Shown one piece after another: positions 1-12,109 of a DNA stretch of 64,000 bases. The stretch is taken from assembly GCA_905221605.1 (NCBI GenBank), contig CAJNDS010001491.1, positions 1 through 64,000 on the forward strand, written 5' to 3'. The position numbers and the translations under genes were made by a program. Origin of the DNA: Symbiodinium natans (Eukaryota > Sar > Dinophyceae > Suessiales > Symbiodiniaceae). The notes below the pieces were generated by a model, which was not told the origin of the DNA, did no database searches, and worked only from the letters and a program-made list of their open reading frames with translations. The stretch's first letter is position 1, and the number at the start of each line of letters is the position of its first letter.

Positions 1-1264
1 CCCCAAACCCCAGACCCTAAACCCTGAATACAGGCCTGTACGATATTAGGTACATACCCCCCACAAGGGACCATGCCTTACATCAGCCCCAAGTGGGATC
101 TCTTCTGCGCGAGAGCAAACATGTACTACTAAAGGGTTGTACTAAGGGGTATAAGGGGGGACGCCTAGAAGGGACCCTTAATCTTATTCCACTACATGAC
201 AATGAGCCCTCCATATAATATACCTTTGTATAGTCCCTATGTACCTAAGTAGCCCTTAAATGAGGCCCTAAATCTCCCTAAGGCCCCTTGTAAGGGTCCC
301 TCCTTGAGTCCCTGAATTATAAGGCTTGGGGTTCCTAGGGTTTAGGGTTTAGGTTTAGGGGTAGGCCTAACTTCAACTATTTTCGTCAACTCCCATATCT
401 AGATTCCCGGAGTCCTGCCTGCACAAGGAACTCTGCGCACAGCACGTCCACCTGGGGAATCGTGGCCATGGGACTGCAAAGGCAGAACGTAAGAGATAGG
501 ACACGAGCCTTCGCAATGCCTAAGCCGATAAAAGCCCGCCCTGAACCCTATACTTGATTACCTCAAGCTTCAGACTCTAAACCGCGAACATTAGGCCCTC
601 AACCCTGAAGAAAATCTTAAACCCTAACCTTCGCCCGAGGCCCTAAGCCGCTAAGAGACTAAATTAAGCCCAAACCTAGTATCCAATATTGAACCTTAAA
701 CCCCGAACATGAACCCCGACAGGCTGCCCCAAACCTGACGCGCTGAAACCCTGAAACCCTGAAACCCGAAACATAAAACCCTATAAACCCCACAAACCCC
801 ACATACAAACCCCTAAAAAAAAAACCCTAAAACCCAAAACGAAAAACCCCCTCAACCCCTTAAACCCTGAATAGAAACCCTAAACCCGTAAACCCTAAAC
901 AACCCTAAACCCCTCAAACCCTAAAAAACCCTAAACCCCTTAAACCCCAAAAACCCTGAACCCTAAACCTTAATCTAAAAAAACCCTAAATCCTTAAACC
1001 CCAAATACAAACCCCTCTAAAAACTCCTTAAACCCTAAACAAACCCGAAAAAAACCCAAAACCCCTTAACCCCCAAAAAAACCCTGAGCCCTAACCCTAA
1101 ACCCTAAACCCCTTCAACCCAAAAGAAAACCCCCAAAAATCTCAACAAAACCCTAAACTCGAGTTGGGGGCCTCTGGGGGCTCTTCCGCTCTCCGCGGCG
1201 GTGGAGGCGGCGGGGGCGGGGGTGGGGGCGGCGGATCTTCCGAGGAGACACCTGGCACGGGCAG

Positions 1265-1410
1265 GGTTTAGGGTTTAGGGTTTAGGGTTTAGGGTTTAGG
1301 GTTTAGGGTTTAGGGTTTAGGGTTTAGGGTTTAGGGTTTAGGGTTTAGGGTTTAGGGTTTAGGGTTTAGGGTTTAGGGTTTAGGGTTTAGGGTGTAGGGG
1401 TTAGGGTTTA
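1265..1410 (+). repeat. Interstitial telomere-like (TTTAGGG)n tract
   Basis: About 19 near-perfect TTTAGGG heptamers in one orientation, the longest pure telomere-type run on the left side of the window. It abuts a GC-rich GGGGGCGG stretch at 1195-1235. Unique sequence follows on both sides, so this is an interstitial tract and not a chromosome end. Confidence 0.95.
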
Positions 1411-2239
1411 CTCAGATGGGTTCCCTGTGAGCTAGGCTAGATTCCTTCGTTCAGGGGTCTTGGGCTTTCTGGAGTGCCAGTTTAAAAATTTCGCAGGCTT
1501 CCCGCTTCTACGAATTGGGGGAAATGCCGTAATTGAGATTTGAGGGCATTAGATTGGCGCAAGGCTGTATTTTAGGTGGCTTTCTGACGTAGGTCGGCTT
1601 CCGCCTTTGAAGTAAACCTTATACACCCTCAACAAAGCCGGATTCCTCCGTTCAGCTATGACGGGAAGTTGTGCGAAAACCTATCTGCAGCTTGCTTACC
1701 AGCCTGAGCGACCTCCAACGGATTTCAGATTGATTCCTTTTTGCTTTGCATCTCGAGAAACAGACCTCTGGACCCTACGCCCCTCCGCCGGAAGTTGGGG
1801 AAGCCGGCCATCATGCGAAACAGGTGCTTCTCCGCTCCGCGCTGCCTATGCGCCTAGAGCCGGTCCTGGCCGCTTCAGGCAGGTCCTTGTTGGCTGCGCA
1901 AACTGGCGGGCCTCGGAAACGGCAACAGCTGCAGTTACAAACGCCGCGGCTACGGTTCAAGGTGTGCCGTGGATATAAAAGACCATCTGAAGAAAAGAGT
2001 CTCTCCCACCACAACCCTCCCATAAAACAGGGGTAGGTTTGAACATCATGGTGTATATTTTTTGCAGCCCTTGATCCCCTGTACACTCCTTTTAAAGCCA
2101 CAATTAATAGGGCCCCCAAAGCTACCCAGAAAACCCGTAAACGGCCGAAACAGCTTCCAGGTGTGAGGACGAGCCAGAACCTGCGGCCGCCACCCCTGCA
2201 GAGCACTACCTAGACCCTGAGTTCTAGTGCGATGCGTGG

Positions 2240-2356
2240 GGCACCTTGGGATGTTCCCCCTTATGCTAACAGTCCTTAATAGGGATTATTTTGCGGGCGT
2301 ATTCTCAATCCTATTAAGGACTGTCAGTGTAAGGGGGAACGTCCCAAGGGGTACCT
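2240..2356. mobile_element. MITE-like foldback repeat, family A copy 1
   Basis: A long imperfect inverted repeat. The left arm at about 2240-2288 contains CCCCCTTATGCTAACAGTCC and the right arm at about 2306-2356 contains its near reverse complement, with an 18-bp loop between. It has no coding capacity. A related inverted repeat sits at 35,574-35,670, which makes this a dispersed family and not a chance palindrome. No clear target-site duplication was identified. Confidence 0.7.
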
Positions 2357-2440
2357 AACTTCATGGCTCCGCAAGAAACAACAAACAAAACAAGGGGGAA
2401 CCTCAGAACAAGTAACTACAGTTGAGTTGTCCAAGTACGT

Positions 2441-2538
2441 AAGGGTTTAGGGTTTAGGGTTTAGGGTTTAGGGTTTAGGGTTTAGGGTTTAGGGTTTAGG
2501 GTTTAGGGTTTAGGGTTTAGGGTTTAGGGTTTAGGGTT
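2441..2538 (+). repeat. Interstitial telomere-like (TTTAGGG)n tract
   Basis: About 13 consecutive TTTAGGG units on the plus strand, bounded by unique sequence. A shorter degenerate block follows at 2640-2693. Confidence 0.95.
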
Positions 2539-3099
2539 CCATGAAAGCATGTGCAGCCATCGTCTCTGATCCTTTTCTGGCACTGCTCAGCTGCGCGGAA
2601 AACAACGTCGACATCACGGCGTAGGGCAAGCTGCAAAAGTAGGGCTTAGGGTTTAGGGTTTAGGGCTTTGGGTTTAGGGTTTAGGGTTTAGGGCTCACAG
2701 TAGCGCCTGTGACTCAGCGAAGGAGTGTTGAAATCACGGGAGGGCAACCTCCTTGAAAGGAAGTCTTTCTAAACGGATGCACTTTCGGGAGTCACTGCAT
2801 TTTGCAGCCCTGCATCTGACAGCACTGGCTTTCCAGCCAATGGAAAGTACCTGCGCGGGAATTCGACAGCCACTGCTGTGGTTAAGTCAGAATCGAAGAT
2901 GGCCCTTTTAAACCCTCTCAACAATGTCGAAATAAGACATGCTAAAACCCTAAAATCAAAAACCCTAAAAAACCCTGAAACCCTGCAACCCCTAAAAACC
3001 GCAAAACCCTAAAACCCCAAACCCCTGAAACCCTACAACCCCAAAACCCCTACAGCTTCAAACGCTCTCAATAAAGGACCATATGGGATTCTTCGTTTT

Positions 3100-3190
3100 T
3101 GCCGAAAATAGGGGACCCCCAATATAGGTCCCCAAATAGTAGGATTCCCGTATCATGAGGACCCTGAGAAGGTACCCCGAATTTCGGAAA
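3100..3190. repeat. Dispersed ~90-bp repeat, family B copy 1
   Basis: Begins GCCGAAAATAGGGGACC, has AAATAGTAGGATTCCC in the middle and ends GAATTTCGGAAA. The first and last dozen bases are roughly inverted (CCGAAA / TTTCGG), as in a very short MITE. Related sequences lie at 3571-3652, 8401-8490 and, partially, 6100-6150. Confidence 0.6.
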
Positions 3191-3570
3191 CCCTAAACCC
3201 TAAACCCTAAACCCCAGACCCTAAACCCTAAACCCTAAAACCCCCCCCATTATGAAATGCCACCGGGTTCCACCTGATAGGCCTTGGACCGAAACCCGAA
3301 AAGGAGCCTGGCTTGCCGACCTTAAGCTCCTGAAGGGGGTTTGGGGCTAGGGTTTAGGGTTTAGGGTTTAGGGTTTAGGGTCTAGGGTTTAGGGTTTAGG
3401 GTTTAGGGTTTAGGCTCCCAGACCTTTCAATCCGCGGGGGGCGGGGGGGAATGGGGGTTGCTACAAAGTCTGCACCCCTTCTTGAGGTACTTTTTTACAT
3501 GAGGACCCATGTTATCGTAAGTATCCAAGCAGGGATCCTAACCTTCGGGTTTAGGGTTTAGGGTGATTCT

Positions 3571-3652
3571 TTCCGAAAATAAGGGACCCCAAATAGTAAG
3601 ATTCCCCTGAAATCAAGGACCCCAATACGGCATCCCTCATATCGTACACCCC
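3571..3652. repeat. Dispersed ~90-bp repeat, family B copy 2
   Basis: Shares TCCGAAAATAAGGGACCCC, AAATAGTAAGATTCCCC and AAGGACCCCAATACGGCA with copy 1, with a diverged 3' end. It starts directly after a telomere-like heptamer block. Confidence 0.55.
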
Positions 3653-5031
3653 CAAATGGAGCCCCCGATCCCGCCTGTGCCGCTCCCCGACGTCAAACTT
3701 GTAGGCGAACCCACCACCTGGGGACAGGTGAGCCCCAAACCCTAAACCCTAAGCCTCAAACCCCAACCTGAGCCTCGAGACCAACAGTCACCAGCTTCCA
3801 AAGAGCAGGCTGCTGGGCTCCAAAAGAAAGCTTAAAAGAAAGCTTTCTGAAGCTTTTCAAGCACGGCAAGCTTTGAAAACCAACCTAGGAAAACAAAGGG
3901 GTACCCGTTTTGGTTAAAAGGGGGCCTCTAGGCCAGCCCCAAACCCGAGCAACAACGGGAACAAGGGCCTAGGAAAACTAGATTGCCCCAAGAAGTCTTC
4001 AGGGTTGAGGGTTTAGGGCTTGGAGAAAAGATCCTAGAATCCCTGCGCCAGAACACCCTGAACCTGCATCCCCAAAAGCCAAACACCCTGAACCCCACAC
4101 CGGTTGAGGGTTTACATCCTCTCAGACGCTTGCAGGACCGTCCTGCCCAAACCCAGCCGGACGAAGCATTTCAAACCCTGCCCGCTTCAGGGTGTAGGGC
4201 TTCGGGTGTAGCTTTTAGGGTTTCAAGCCCCGGGAGGTTCAGCGTTTTTGTGGGATCCTGGGGCACACAGATCCATGCAGCGTTTTTCGACATGCCCCCC
4301 TAACATCAAAAACCCATCCCGAAATCTGAGTCCTAAATCCTGAGCCCTTGGCCGCACAGGATGTTCTTCATTGTGGGTTTAGGGTTTAGGGTTTAGGGGT
4401 TAGGGTTTCCTCTGTGATCTAGAAGAGCCTGATGCTCATCGCATCTTTGGGATAATCGCGTGCAAGCAACATGTAATTCACAGCAACGCCGACGACGCGT
4501 CCTCTCAATAAGACATCCAAACCAAGATGCAAGCCATCATGGAACACGACCCACCACGTACCTACACTGATTGTAAGCGCTGCACCCCCTTCATTCACAA
4601 AACACAATCAGACAAACAGCGAACAGCGACACAACAGACAAATTCGTGCAACAAAATCGACGCAACGAAGACAAACAAATGTCAAACACTATTAACAAAT
4701 CGCGACAAAACACGGAATCTCCCCAACATAATCAGAAGCCTGACAAGCCTGAATGAGTGGCCAAGCCACTAGGACAATCTAAGCCATGGTTGGCAAACTC
4801 CTTTGGCCGCAACCAGGCAAAATGGGTGGCGCCTTTGCTTTTCCTGAGGCGCAAGGGGGGGCCTACTATTTGGGGGTCTATATTGGGTGTCCCCTCCTCT
4901 CGTAAACTCCCAAATCAAAGCCGGGCTGAGTATGGTTCGCGTGAAGGTTTGTGCCGGACTCCTGAATGCTGCACCCTGAACTCATAGCCCCAGAAGAAGG
5001 CAAGGGAAGCACTAAAGAACATGTAATTATA

Positions 5032-5085
5032 TGATATGTATATATATATATATGTGTGTGTGTACATGTATGTATGTATATGCAT
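5032..5085. repeat. TA/TG microsatellite
   Basis: Alternating TATATA, TGTGTG and TGTATG runs. Small open frames across it are low-complexity artefacts. Confidence 0.9.
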
Positions 5086-5256
5086 CAGCAAGCAAACGCA
5101 CTCATGTGTGTCGACATGTACATACTTGGCAGGCATGTTCGAATAAGGGCGCCCAATTCTTGGGTTGGTTGCTTTCTCAGGGCACCTTGAACAAAAAAAG
5201 GGGAAAAAGGATACCACTGGGCCACCAAGCATATGCGGGTCCAGTCTCGATTTAGG

Positions 5257-5322
5257 TTTCAGGGTTCAGGGTTCAGGGGTTCAGGGTTCAGGGTTCAGGG
5301 TTCAGGGTTCAGGGTTCAGGGT
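5257..5322 (+). repeat. Variant heptamer tract (TTCAGGG)n
   Basis: Eight or nine units of TTCAGGG, a one-base variant of the telomere-like heptamer. The variant has been amplified on its own, so short tracts are being expanded locally and not simply copied from a telomere. Confidence 0.9.
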
Positions 5323-6099
5323 AAAAGCCCTGACGAACGAGACCAGTGCGAAACTGGCTATGTGTGGGGGGAGCCTCGGTTTGATGGTTCAGTGTTTTTA
5401 GGGTTTTAGTGCTCAGGGTTTTCAGGGGCTTTAGGGCTCAGGGTTTTAGGGTTTCGGGCTCCGGGCTTGAAGGTTTAGGGTTTCGGGTTTTAAGGGTTTG
5501 GGGTTTTAGGGTGTTGGGCTGTCGGGACTCTAGGCAACAGTTGCGTACCACATTCAAGAGTTGCGAGATTGTCGACATCTGTCGCTAGACCCGAAGCCCT
5601 TTGGAGCCCTAGACCCTAGACCTTTAGGAGCCCTTAGGAGCCCTTAACCCTAACCCCGAAACCCTAAAACTCTACCACCCTAAAACCCTAAACCTCTTCT
5701 TCACTCCACAACCAACATCGTGCGACTTCATCTGGGTTGGTCCCTGAACCTCGCAGAACAAAAATCTGCATAACATCAGGAAAAACATGCAACAATCCTC
5801 CTAGCACCTACCCCAAACCCTAAACCCTAAACCCTAACCCTAAACCCTAAACCCTAAACTCCACCCCCTAAACCCTAAACCCTAGCAAACCCTCACAATC
5901 CAAGTCGCAATGTGTCCAAGGTCACCTCCTGGAATCGGCCTGGCTCGCCGCGTGGGCCCGGAGTGCTAAACCCTAAACCCTAAACCCTAAACCCTAAACC
6001 CTAAACCCCAAACCCTAAACCCTAAACCCTAAACCCTGAACCCTACGCCCAAGAACGCAAGGTTTCCACGCCGCAACTGTAGGCGATGCTCCGAATGCT

Positions 6100-6150
6100 A
6101 TTTTAGTAGCCCGGGAGGACCCCCAAGAAGGGTACCCCTAGTTCGGAACC
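6100..6150. repeat. Partial family B repeat
   Basis: Matches only the 3' half of family B: AGGACCCCCAAGAAGGGTACCCC followed, after a short gap, by GTTCGGAACCCC. The 5' half is not recognisable. Confidence 0.4.
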
Positions 6151-6224
6151 CCCCCATATGTTAAACTGCATGGGGGTCTTCCTTATGAACCAAAGTCTAA
6201 ACCCTAAACCCTAAACCCTAAACC

Positions 6225-6254
6225 CTGAAGCCTGAAGCCTGAAGCCTGAAGCCT
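6225..6254. repeat. (GAAGCCT)n short tandem repeat
   Basis: Four GAAGCCT units continue directly from a CCCTAAA block at 6196-6229. The heptamer period is kept while the sequence changes. Confidence 0.85.
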
Positions 6255-6376
6255 TCTTAACTAAGGGCTCTCTGGGCAGAAAGCTCGGGCCGAGGCGGCC
6301 AGGCCCGTGGAACCCGAACTCTGAAATCTTGAGCTTTGGGACCTGAAAGCCCCGAACCTCAACCTCAACCTCTCTC

Positions 6377-6486
6377 TTAGGGCTTTTAGGGTAGTAGGCT
6401 TTTAGGGTAGTCGGGTTTTTAGGGTAGTAGGGCTTTGGGGTAGTTGGGTTTTAGGGTAGTCGGGTTTTAGGGTTTAGGGTTTAGGT
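6377..6486 (+). repeat. Irregular TTTTAGGGTAGT repeat
   Basis: Six imperfect units of a 16-19 bp motif built from TTTTAGGGTAGT plus a GGG-containing spacer, ending in TTTAGGG. It runs directly into the GT microsatellite. Confidence 0.75.
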
Positions 6487-6487
6487 C

Positions 6488-6488
<1 letters not shown>

Positions 6489-6581
<93 letters not shown>
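6489..6581. repeat. (GT)n microsatellite
   Basis: About 46 uninterrupted GT dinucleotides. The minus-strand open frame across it is a poly-Thr-His artefact. Confidence 0.97.
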
Positions 6582-6586
<5 letters not shown>

Positions 6587-6610
6587 GAGAAATATACGCA
6601 GCCCAAAGCC

Positions 6611-6688
6611 CTGAAAGCTGAAAGCTGAAAGCTGAAAGCTGAAAGCTGAAAGCTGAAAGCTGAAAGCTGAAAGCTGAAAGCTGAAAGC
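6611..6688. repeat. (AGCTGAA)n heptamer tandem repeat
   Basis: About eleven units of AGCTGAA, another seven-base period but unrelated to TTTAGGG in sequence. It leads into a CCCTAAA block. Confidence 0.93.
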
Positions 6689-7297
6689 CCTAAGCCCTAA
6701 ACCCCTTAAAGCGCAGGGCTTCTGTGAAAACTGCGCCTCCAGGCCCGAACTGTTCACCCTGCTCTGCCTTCTCTTGTCCCCTAGGAGATGTACGGCCAAC
6801 TGCATGTCTTCAAATGATGATCACAAAACTGGGATCCCTAAAGCCTAAACCCTAAACCCTAAACCCTAAACCCTGAACCCTAAACCCTAAACCCTAAACC
6901 CTCTTAGGAGGGTCCCTGGCCTTGACGGAAGAGTGCCGCAGCCACGCCTTCTGGCAACGGCAAGGGGCGACCGAAGATCAAGCCAGTGCCAGCTGAAGCC
7001 GGGCCTTCAGAGTTAGGGTTTAGGAATTAGGGTTTAGGGTTTAGGGTTTAGGGTTTAGGGTTCAGGGTTTAGGAAGAGCTCGAGCGCAATCAGCAGAATC
7101 ATGCTTGGCATGAGTTCTCACAGGACATAGCCTGAGTGGTTGCATGCTGGTGTTTGTAGGATTCGTCCGTCTCCTTCCAGTGATCGCTTCGGCTGCCAAG
7201 CGACTGATGGAAGTTGTGCCGACGACATTCAGCTCTGCATCAAAGTAAACATAACCTTCAGGAGCATGGCATTCATTGGTGTTGTTTAGGTCTTAGG

Positions 7298-7298
<1 letters not shown>

Positions 7299-7329
<31 letters not shown>
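7299..7329. repeat. (GT)n microsatellite
   Basis: A pure GT run of about 15 units, embedded in otherwise unique sequence. Confidence 0.93.
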
Positions 7330-8042
7330 GCAGCCCGTCGCCATCTCGTCCCGCATGTGGAGCCAAGTCGCCACCATACTCCAAGAAAGCCCGCTCCGGG
7401 CCGCTCAGCGTACAGATTATACTGGCATGCACGTCCCCCGCCAGCTCGGCCTGTCTCGAACCCGAAACCCTAAGGGGCGGCATAGAGCCATAAACCCTCA
7501 ACCTTAAACCCTAAACCCCAAACCCTAAAACCTGAACCCTTAACCCTACAAAATGTTAAACGAAAAGGGCCCTGAATTCCATACAAGGTGCGGGGTAGGA
7601 CCATGCGAAGAACTTTGCCAGCTCAGGGATGCCCGCTGCTGCCCGTGAAGCTGGAGTTAACGTTGTGGGATGCAGTGGGGAGCAGTGGCAGAACCTGACT
7701 CGGTGCCCGATAGTTTAGGGTTACTTAGGGTTGCCCTAAACCCTAAACCTTAAATACCCTATACCCCAAACCCTAGGGTGTTTGGGGTTTAGGATTTAGG
7801 GCACTTCATGGGCCGGTTGTAAGTGCTGTCAACCCCTGTTTTGTGTCACACAGGCACTGCCGACCCCCAGGAGACTGCTACAGGCCCTATCGAGCCGCCG
7901 CATGCACAGGGCCGATGGAAACTTCGATGCTCAAGCCCTCGGAGCCCCCAACGCCCCACTGTTACTGCGACGATTCCGAGTGCTTTTGCTCTGTTGTTGA
8001 TCTCCTTGTTGGGTGATAAATGCCACTAGTGGCCGCTGAAAG

Positions 8043-8128
8043 CCCTAAACCCTAAACCCTAAACCCAAAACCCTAAACCCTAAACCCTAAACCCTAAACC
8101 CTAAACCCTAAACCCTAAACCCTAAACC
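8043..8128 (-). repeat. Interstitial telomere-like (CCCTAAA)n tract
   Basis: Twelve mostly perfect CCCTAAA units, i.e. TTTAGGG on the minus strand. About 90 bp further right a TTTAGGG block (8219-8293) runs the opposite way, so the pair is arranged head to head. Confidence 0.95.
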
Positions 8129-8400
8129 AGCCGTCTCAGGCCCTGGCACAAATTCCCCGTCATTCAGGCCAATGTGGCAGGGGGAGAGGCCGACCATGAA
8201 GCTGCTTTGGCCTTTTTTGGGGTTTAGGGTTTAGGGTCTAGGGTTTAGGGTTAGGGTTCAGGGTGTAGGGGTTTAGGGGTTTAGGGGTTCGGGCTTAAGT
8301 AGGCTGCGTCTTTCTTCCCTTGAACTGTTCTCCCGTCTTCGACGTATGTAAGGCGTTGGACTGGGGCTTTGGCGAACAATGCTACAGATATGGGGGGTTT

Positions 8401-8490
8401 ACGAAAGTAATGGAGCCCTAATATAAAGCCCCACATAACAGGATTCCCTTATAATCTGGACCCCAGTAAGGCACCCCCGTAATTTCGGCA
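8401..8490. repeat. Dispersed ~90-bp repeat, family B copy 3
   Basis: Full-length match to 3100-3190. It starts ACGAAAGTAATGGAGCCC, shares ACAGGATTCCC and GGACCCCAGTAAGGCA, and ends GTAATTTCGGCAACC. It is followed within 10 bp by a CCCTAAA tract, as copy 1 is. Confidence 0.6.
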
Positions 8491-9704
8491 ACCTCCATAC
8501 CCCTAAACCCTAAACCCTAAACCCCAAACCCTAAACCCTAAACCCTAAACCCTAAACCCTAAATAAACAGCCCCAGCAGCTTTGAAGATCCGGCTTGGAG
8601 ACTTGCGTGTGGCGGAAATACTCGTTGAAACCTTCTGCCATCTGGGCATTGACCATGACCTCTGCTGGAACAGCGGCCGGACTTTCATGAACTTCCTTTT
8701 GCTGGTTTAGGATTTAGGGTTTAGGGTTTAGGGTTTAGGGGGCTAGGCTGAAGGCACGCCTATGTCACAAAAAACCCGGTTTCCCGTGCGGATGTGCACT
8801 GTGAATTCACTCCTCTCTCTGAGCGCGCGGCAAACGGGCCAACTGTGTTGGGAAACTCCAGATTCAGCTGCTCTGCGTCGAAGCCAAAGGTGCCAATGGG
8901 GTACGTCACCTTCAGAGGATTTGTTGACTCAGGGTTTAAGCTTCGAGCTTCGGGCTCGAGGCTAGAACTTCGGGCTCAAGCGCCTGCGCAGGACCTCCCG
9001 CAGAGCCTTGTCACCCCCCCATCTTCCCACACACACAGGGCCCGCAAACACCCTCAGCCCTAAACCCCAAACCCTCAACCGTAAACCCTGAACCCTAAAC
9101 CCTAAACCCTCTGTCTCTACCCTTGCGCCTCCTGCAGCAACGCCGTACGGATCTCCTTTTCAAGTTGTATAGGGTTTAGGGTTTCGAGCCTAGGGTTTTT
9201 AGGTCAAGCTGCGTCCCGGCAACGACAGTGGAGCAGATGAACCATGCTAGAAACACATGAGCCTCGCGGCTGTCTTTAAAAAAAGTGCTGTCGTGTCTGC
9301 GACCCATACGTGCCAAAATCGCCACCTAAGCAAGTACCAATATTATCCTCATTATAGGACCCCTGCATACTGACAAACACAAAAAATAATGTGTGTGTAT
9401 GTGCGATTTTTGTGTTGGGTACTCCCCCCCACAAAGATCCACCGTTCATCGGAAAAAGGAGCTCAGGTGCCACGGTCCAGCAGCAGATCGTTGAGGGCAG
9501 CAGGGGTTTATTGGGGACGTTTTGCCCTCTCAGACTCGCGAAATGCTGGTTTGGTGTTCAGTTTGCATGTTCAAAACCTCCTCTAAACCCAAGAGGTGTG
9601 AGGGCCTTCCAGCTCACACTTCCACACTCACGTGCCATGAAGTCCCAATGTTTTGGGTCTTTGCATGCGTTTCTGTTTTTTCCGGCTTTTCTGGGTTAGC
9701 ATTG

Positions 9705-9800
9705 CATATATATATACACATAAGGTTGTATTATGCGTTTGTATATGTATACATATACATATATATATATTATACATATACACACATATATTTTTGGCCT
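9705..9800. repeat. TA/CA/TG microsatellite cluster
   Basis: Several short TATATA and CATATACA runs within 100 bp. The small frames here are low-complexity. Confidence 0.85.
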
Positions 9801-10974
9801 AAGTACCGATACTTCACTGAGCCCCTGCCGGCTTGACATCTGCAGCTCCTTCGCCTCTTCCTCAGGAAGTTGTCGCGTGACATCCACACCTGGGCCCACA
9901 CAAGCTGCAGGTTTCACCGGCCTTCAATCCTAAACCCAAGAAGCCTAGTTGTTCAAAAAGGCACTTGCACAGAGGTGCAGGGCTTGAAATTCAGGACCCT
10001 AAGCCCTAAATCCTAAACCCTGAATTCTGGGTGCTTCGGGTGACTCCCGACCTTCTGACACACTAGCAAAGCTCGAGCTGACCCCCGGGTTGCGGGATCG
10101 AAACTGGGGGCCAGGCTGGTGATACCTCTCTTGATTTAAAGGGGCCGGGAACCTAAACCCTATAAAAAGGGGAACAAGGGCCCTCGTCTTAGATACTTGT
10201 AGACTTATAGCTTCTTTCGGAATACGAGATATACATATGTAACATATGTACGTATACAAATTTTACCCATGATACTCCGTGCCACACTAAAATCTAAGCC
10301 CTAAACACTGACCCGACAACTTCCGACCCGAGCCCTGGGCAAGCTCAGGGGTTAGGGGTTTAGGGTTTAGGGGTTAAAGGTTTAGGGGTTAAGGGGTTTG
10401 CGCATGGCGCAAAGATCTTTGGCAAAGCTTTGACCGGACGTTTGGCCGAACCTGTTTCATTGAAACAGAAATTCTCATTTCAATCTTGGGGGCGTTGGGT
10501 GGATCGCATTTTCTCAATTTCCTGCTTCATGGCATTCGGAAGGCAAGCTGGCTTGAATCCCGTTTTGGTTTGACCCCCAAGCTGCAGCACGTGAGCAAGG
10601 CCAAGCCAGATGTACTTTCGGGTTCCACCAGCTTCCGGCTCTTCTTGGGGCTGCAAAGGCACTTTTTTAGGAGCCTTGATGTGCGCTCGTTGAATTTTGG
10701 ATCAATTCACTTAAACTCGGGTTTTTGGAACCTTTTTTGGAGACTGGGCTTGGCGCGCCAGTGGCCTGTTCAGACGAATGACATTGAATATTCACAGTGA
10801 TCTGTTGGCAAGTGCAGAGCTTCAAGTAAGCTGAACATTTCTGCCTGTTGGGTTTGGAAAACCGTCAGAATTGCTGGTTGTAAGTGATGCGTGTACAACG
10901 TCTATGAGACTTGAGTTGCAAGGCTTAAGGCTTAGAATGTTCAGCCCTCGACTCCGCTGCTCCATGCGAATCGA

Positions 10975-11905
<931 letters not shown>

Positions 11906-12109
11906 ATTGGGGGCTGTTCTGGGAAACGTACAGCTCTTGTGCCTACGGCCCGAGTGGGCAAGCATTGCTTTGCTTGTCTGTCGCGGTCCGTGACCTGGAC
12001 GCGTGGACTGTGTGCCACGCTTGCGGCCTGTTAACCGAGGCGCGGCGCTTCGCGTGCCACGCCTGCGGCCTGCTAACCAAGGCGCGGCTTTTCGCCTTGT
12101 GTTGCGGCA
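11906..12109 (+). promoter_or_regulatory. Leader with candidate primer-binding site and 43-bp direct repeats
   Basis: The sequence after the LTR, ATTGGGGGCTGTTCTGGG, has the TGG expected of a tRNA-type primer-binding site, but I could not match it to a specific tRNA. Two near-identical GC-rich units follow at about 12,011-12,053 and 12,054-12,097 (GTGCCACGC, TGCGGCCTG, TAACC, AGGCGCGG in each). They end just before the presumed Gag start and might fold as paired packaging or translation elements (inference). Confidence 0.45.

Larger units (their letters stand above)
1..10974. repeat. Telomere-repeat-studded non-coding region
   Basis: No convincing gene is seen in these 11 kb. The DNA is a patchwork of 100-700 bp unique stretches separated by blocks of TTTAGGG or its complement CCCTAAA, in both orientations and with many one-base variants. 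Plus-strand TTTAGGG blocks include about 1265-1410, 2441-2538, 2640-2693, 3347-3414, 7012-7073 and 8219-8293. CCCTAAA blocks include 3189-3240, 5812-5886, 5966-6046, 6196-6229, 6845-6902, 8043-8128 and 8500-8564. Degenerate CCCTAAA-like sequence fills about 730-1160. Open frames here are short, overlap on both strands and have repeat-derived composition, so none is called. A subtelomeric or telomere-repeat-invaded intergenic region is the best description. Confidence 0.85.

Noticed and set aside
1-40. Window start as a true chromosome end
   Set aside because: Only one or two degenerate CCCTAAA-like units are present, followed by unique DNA; much longer tracts lie further inside and in both orientations.
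1658-2206. Overlapping frames near 1.7-2.2 kb
   Set aside because: Three mutually overlapping frames on both strands, no recognisable domain, and bounded by repeats.
6467-6805. Minus-strand frame with poly-Thr-His and repeated FSFQLSA
   Set aside because: Comes entirely from the GT run and the AGCTGAA repeat.
11906-11925. Specific tRNA assignment for the primer-binding site
   Set aside because: TGGGGGCTGTTCTGGG has the right position, but I could not match it confidently to any tRNA 3' end.
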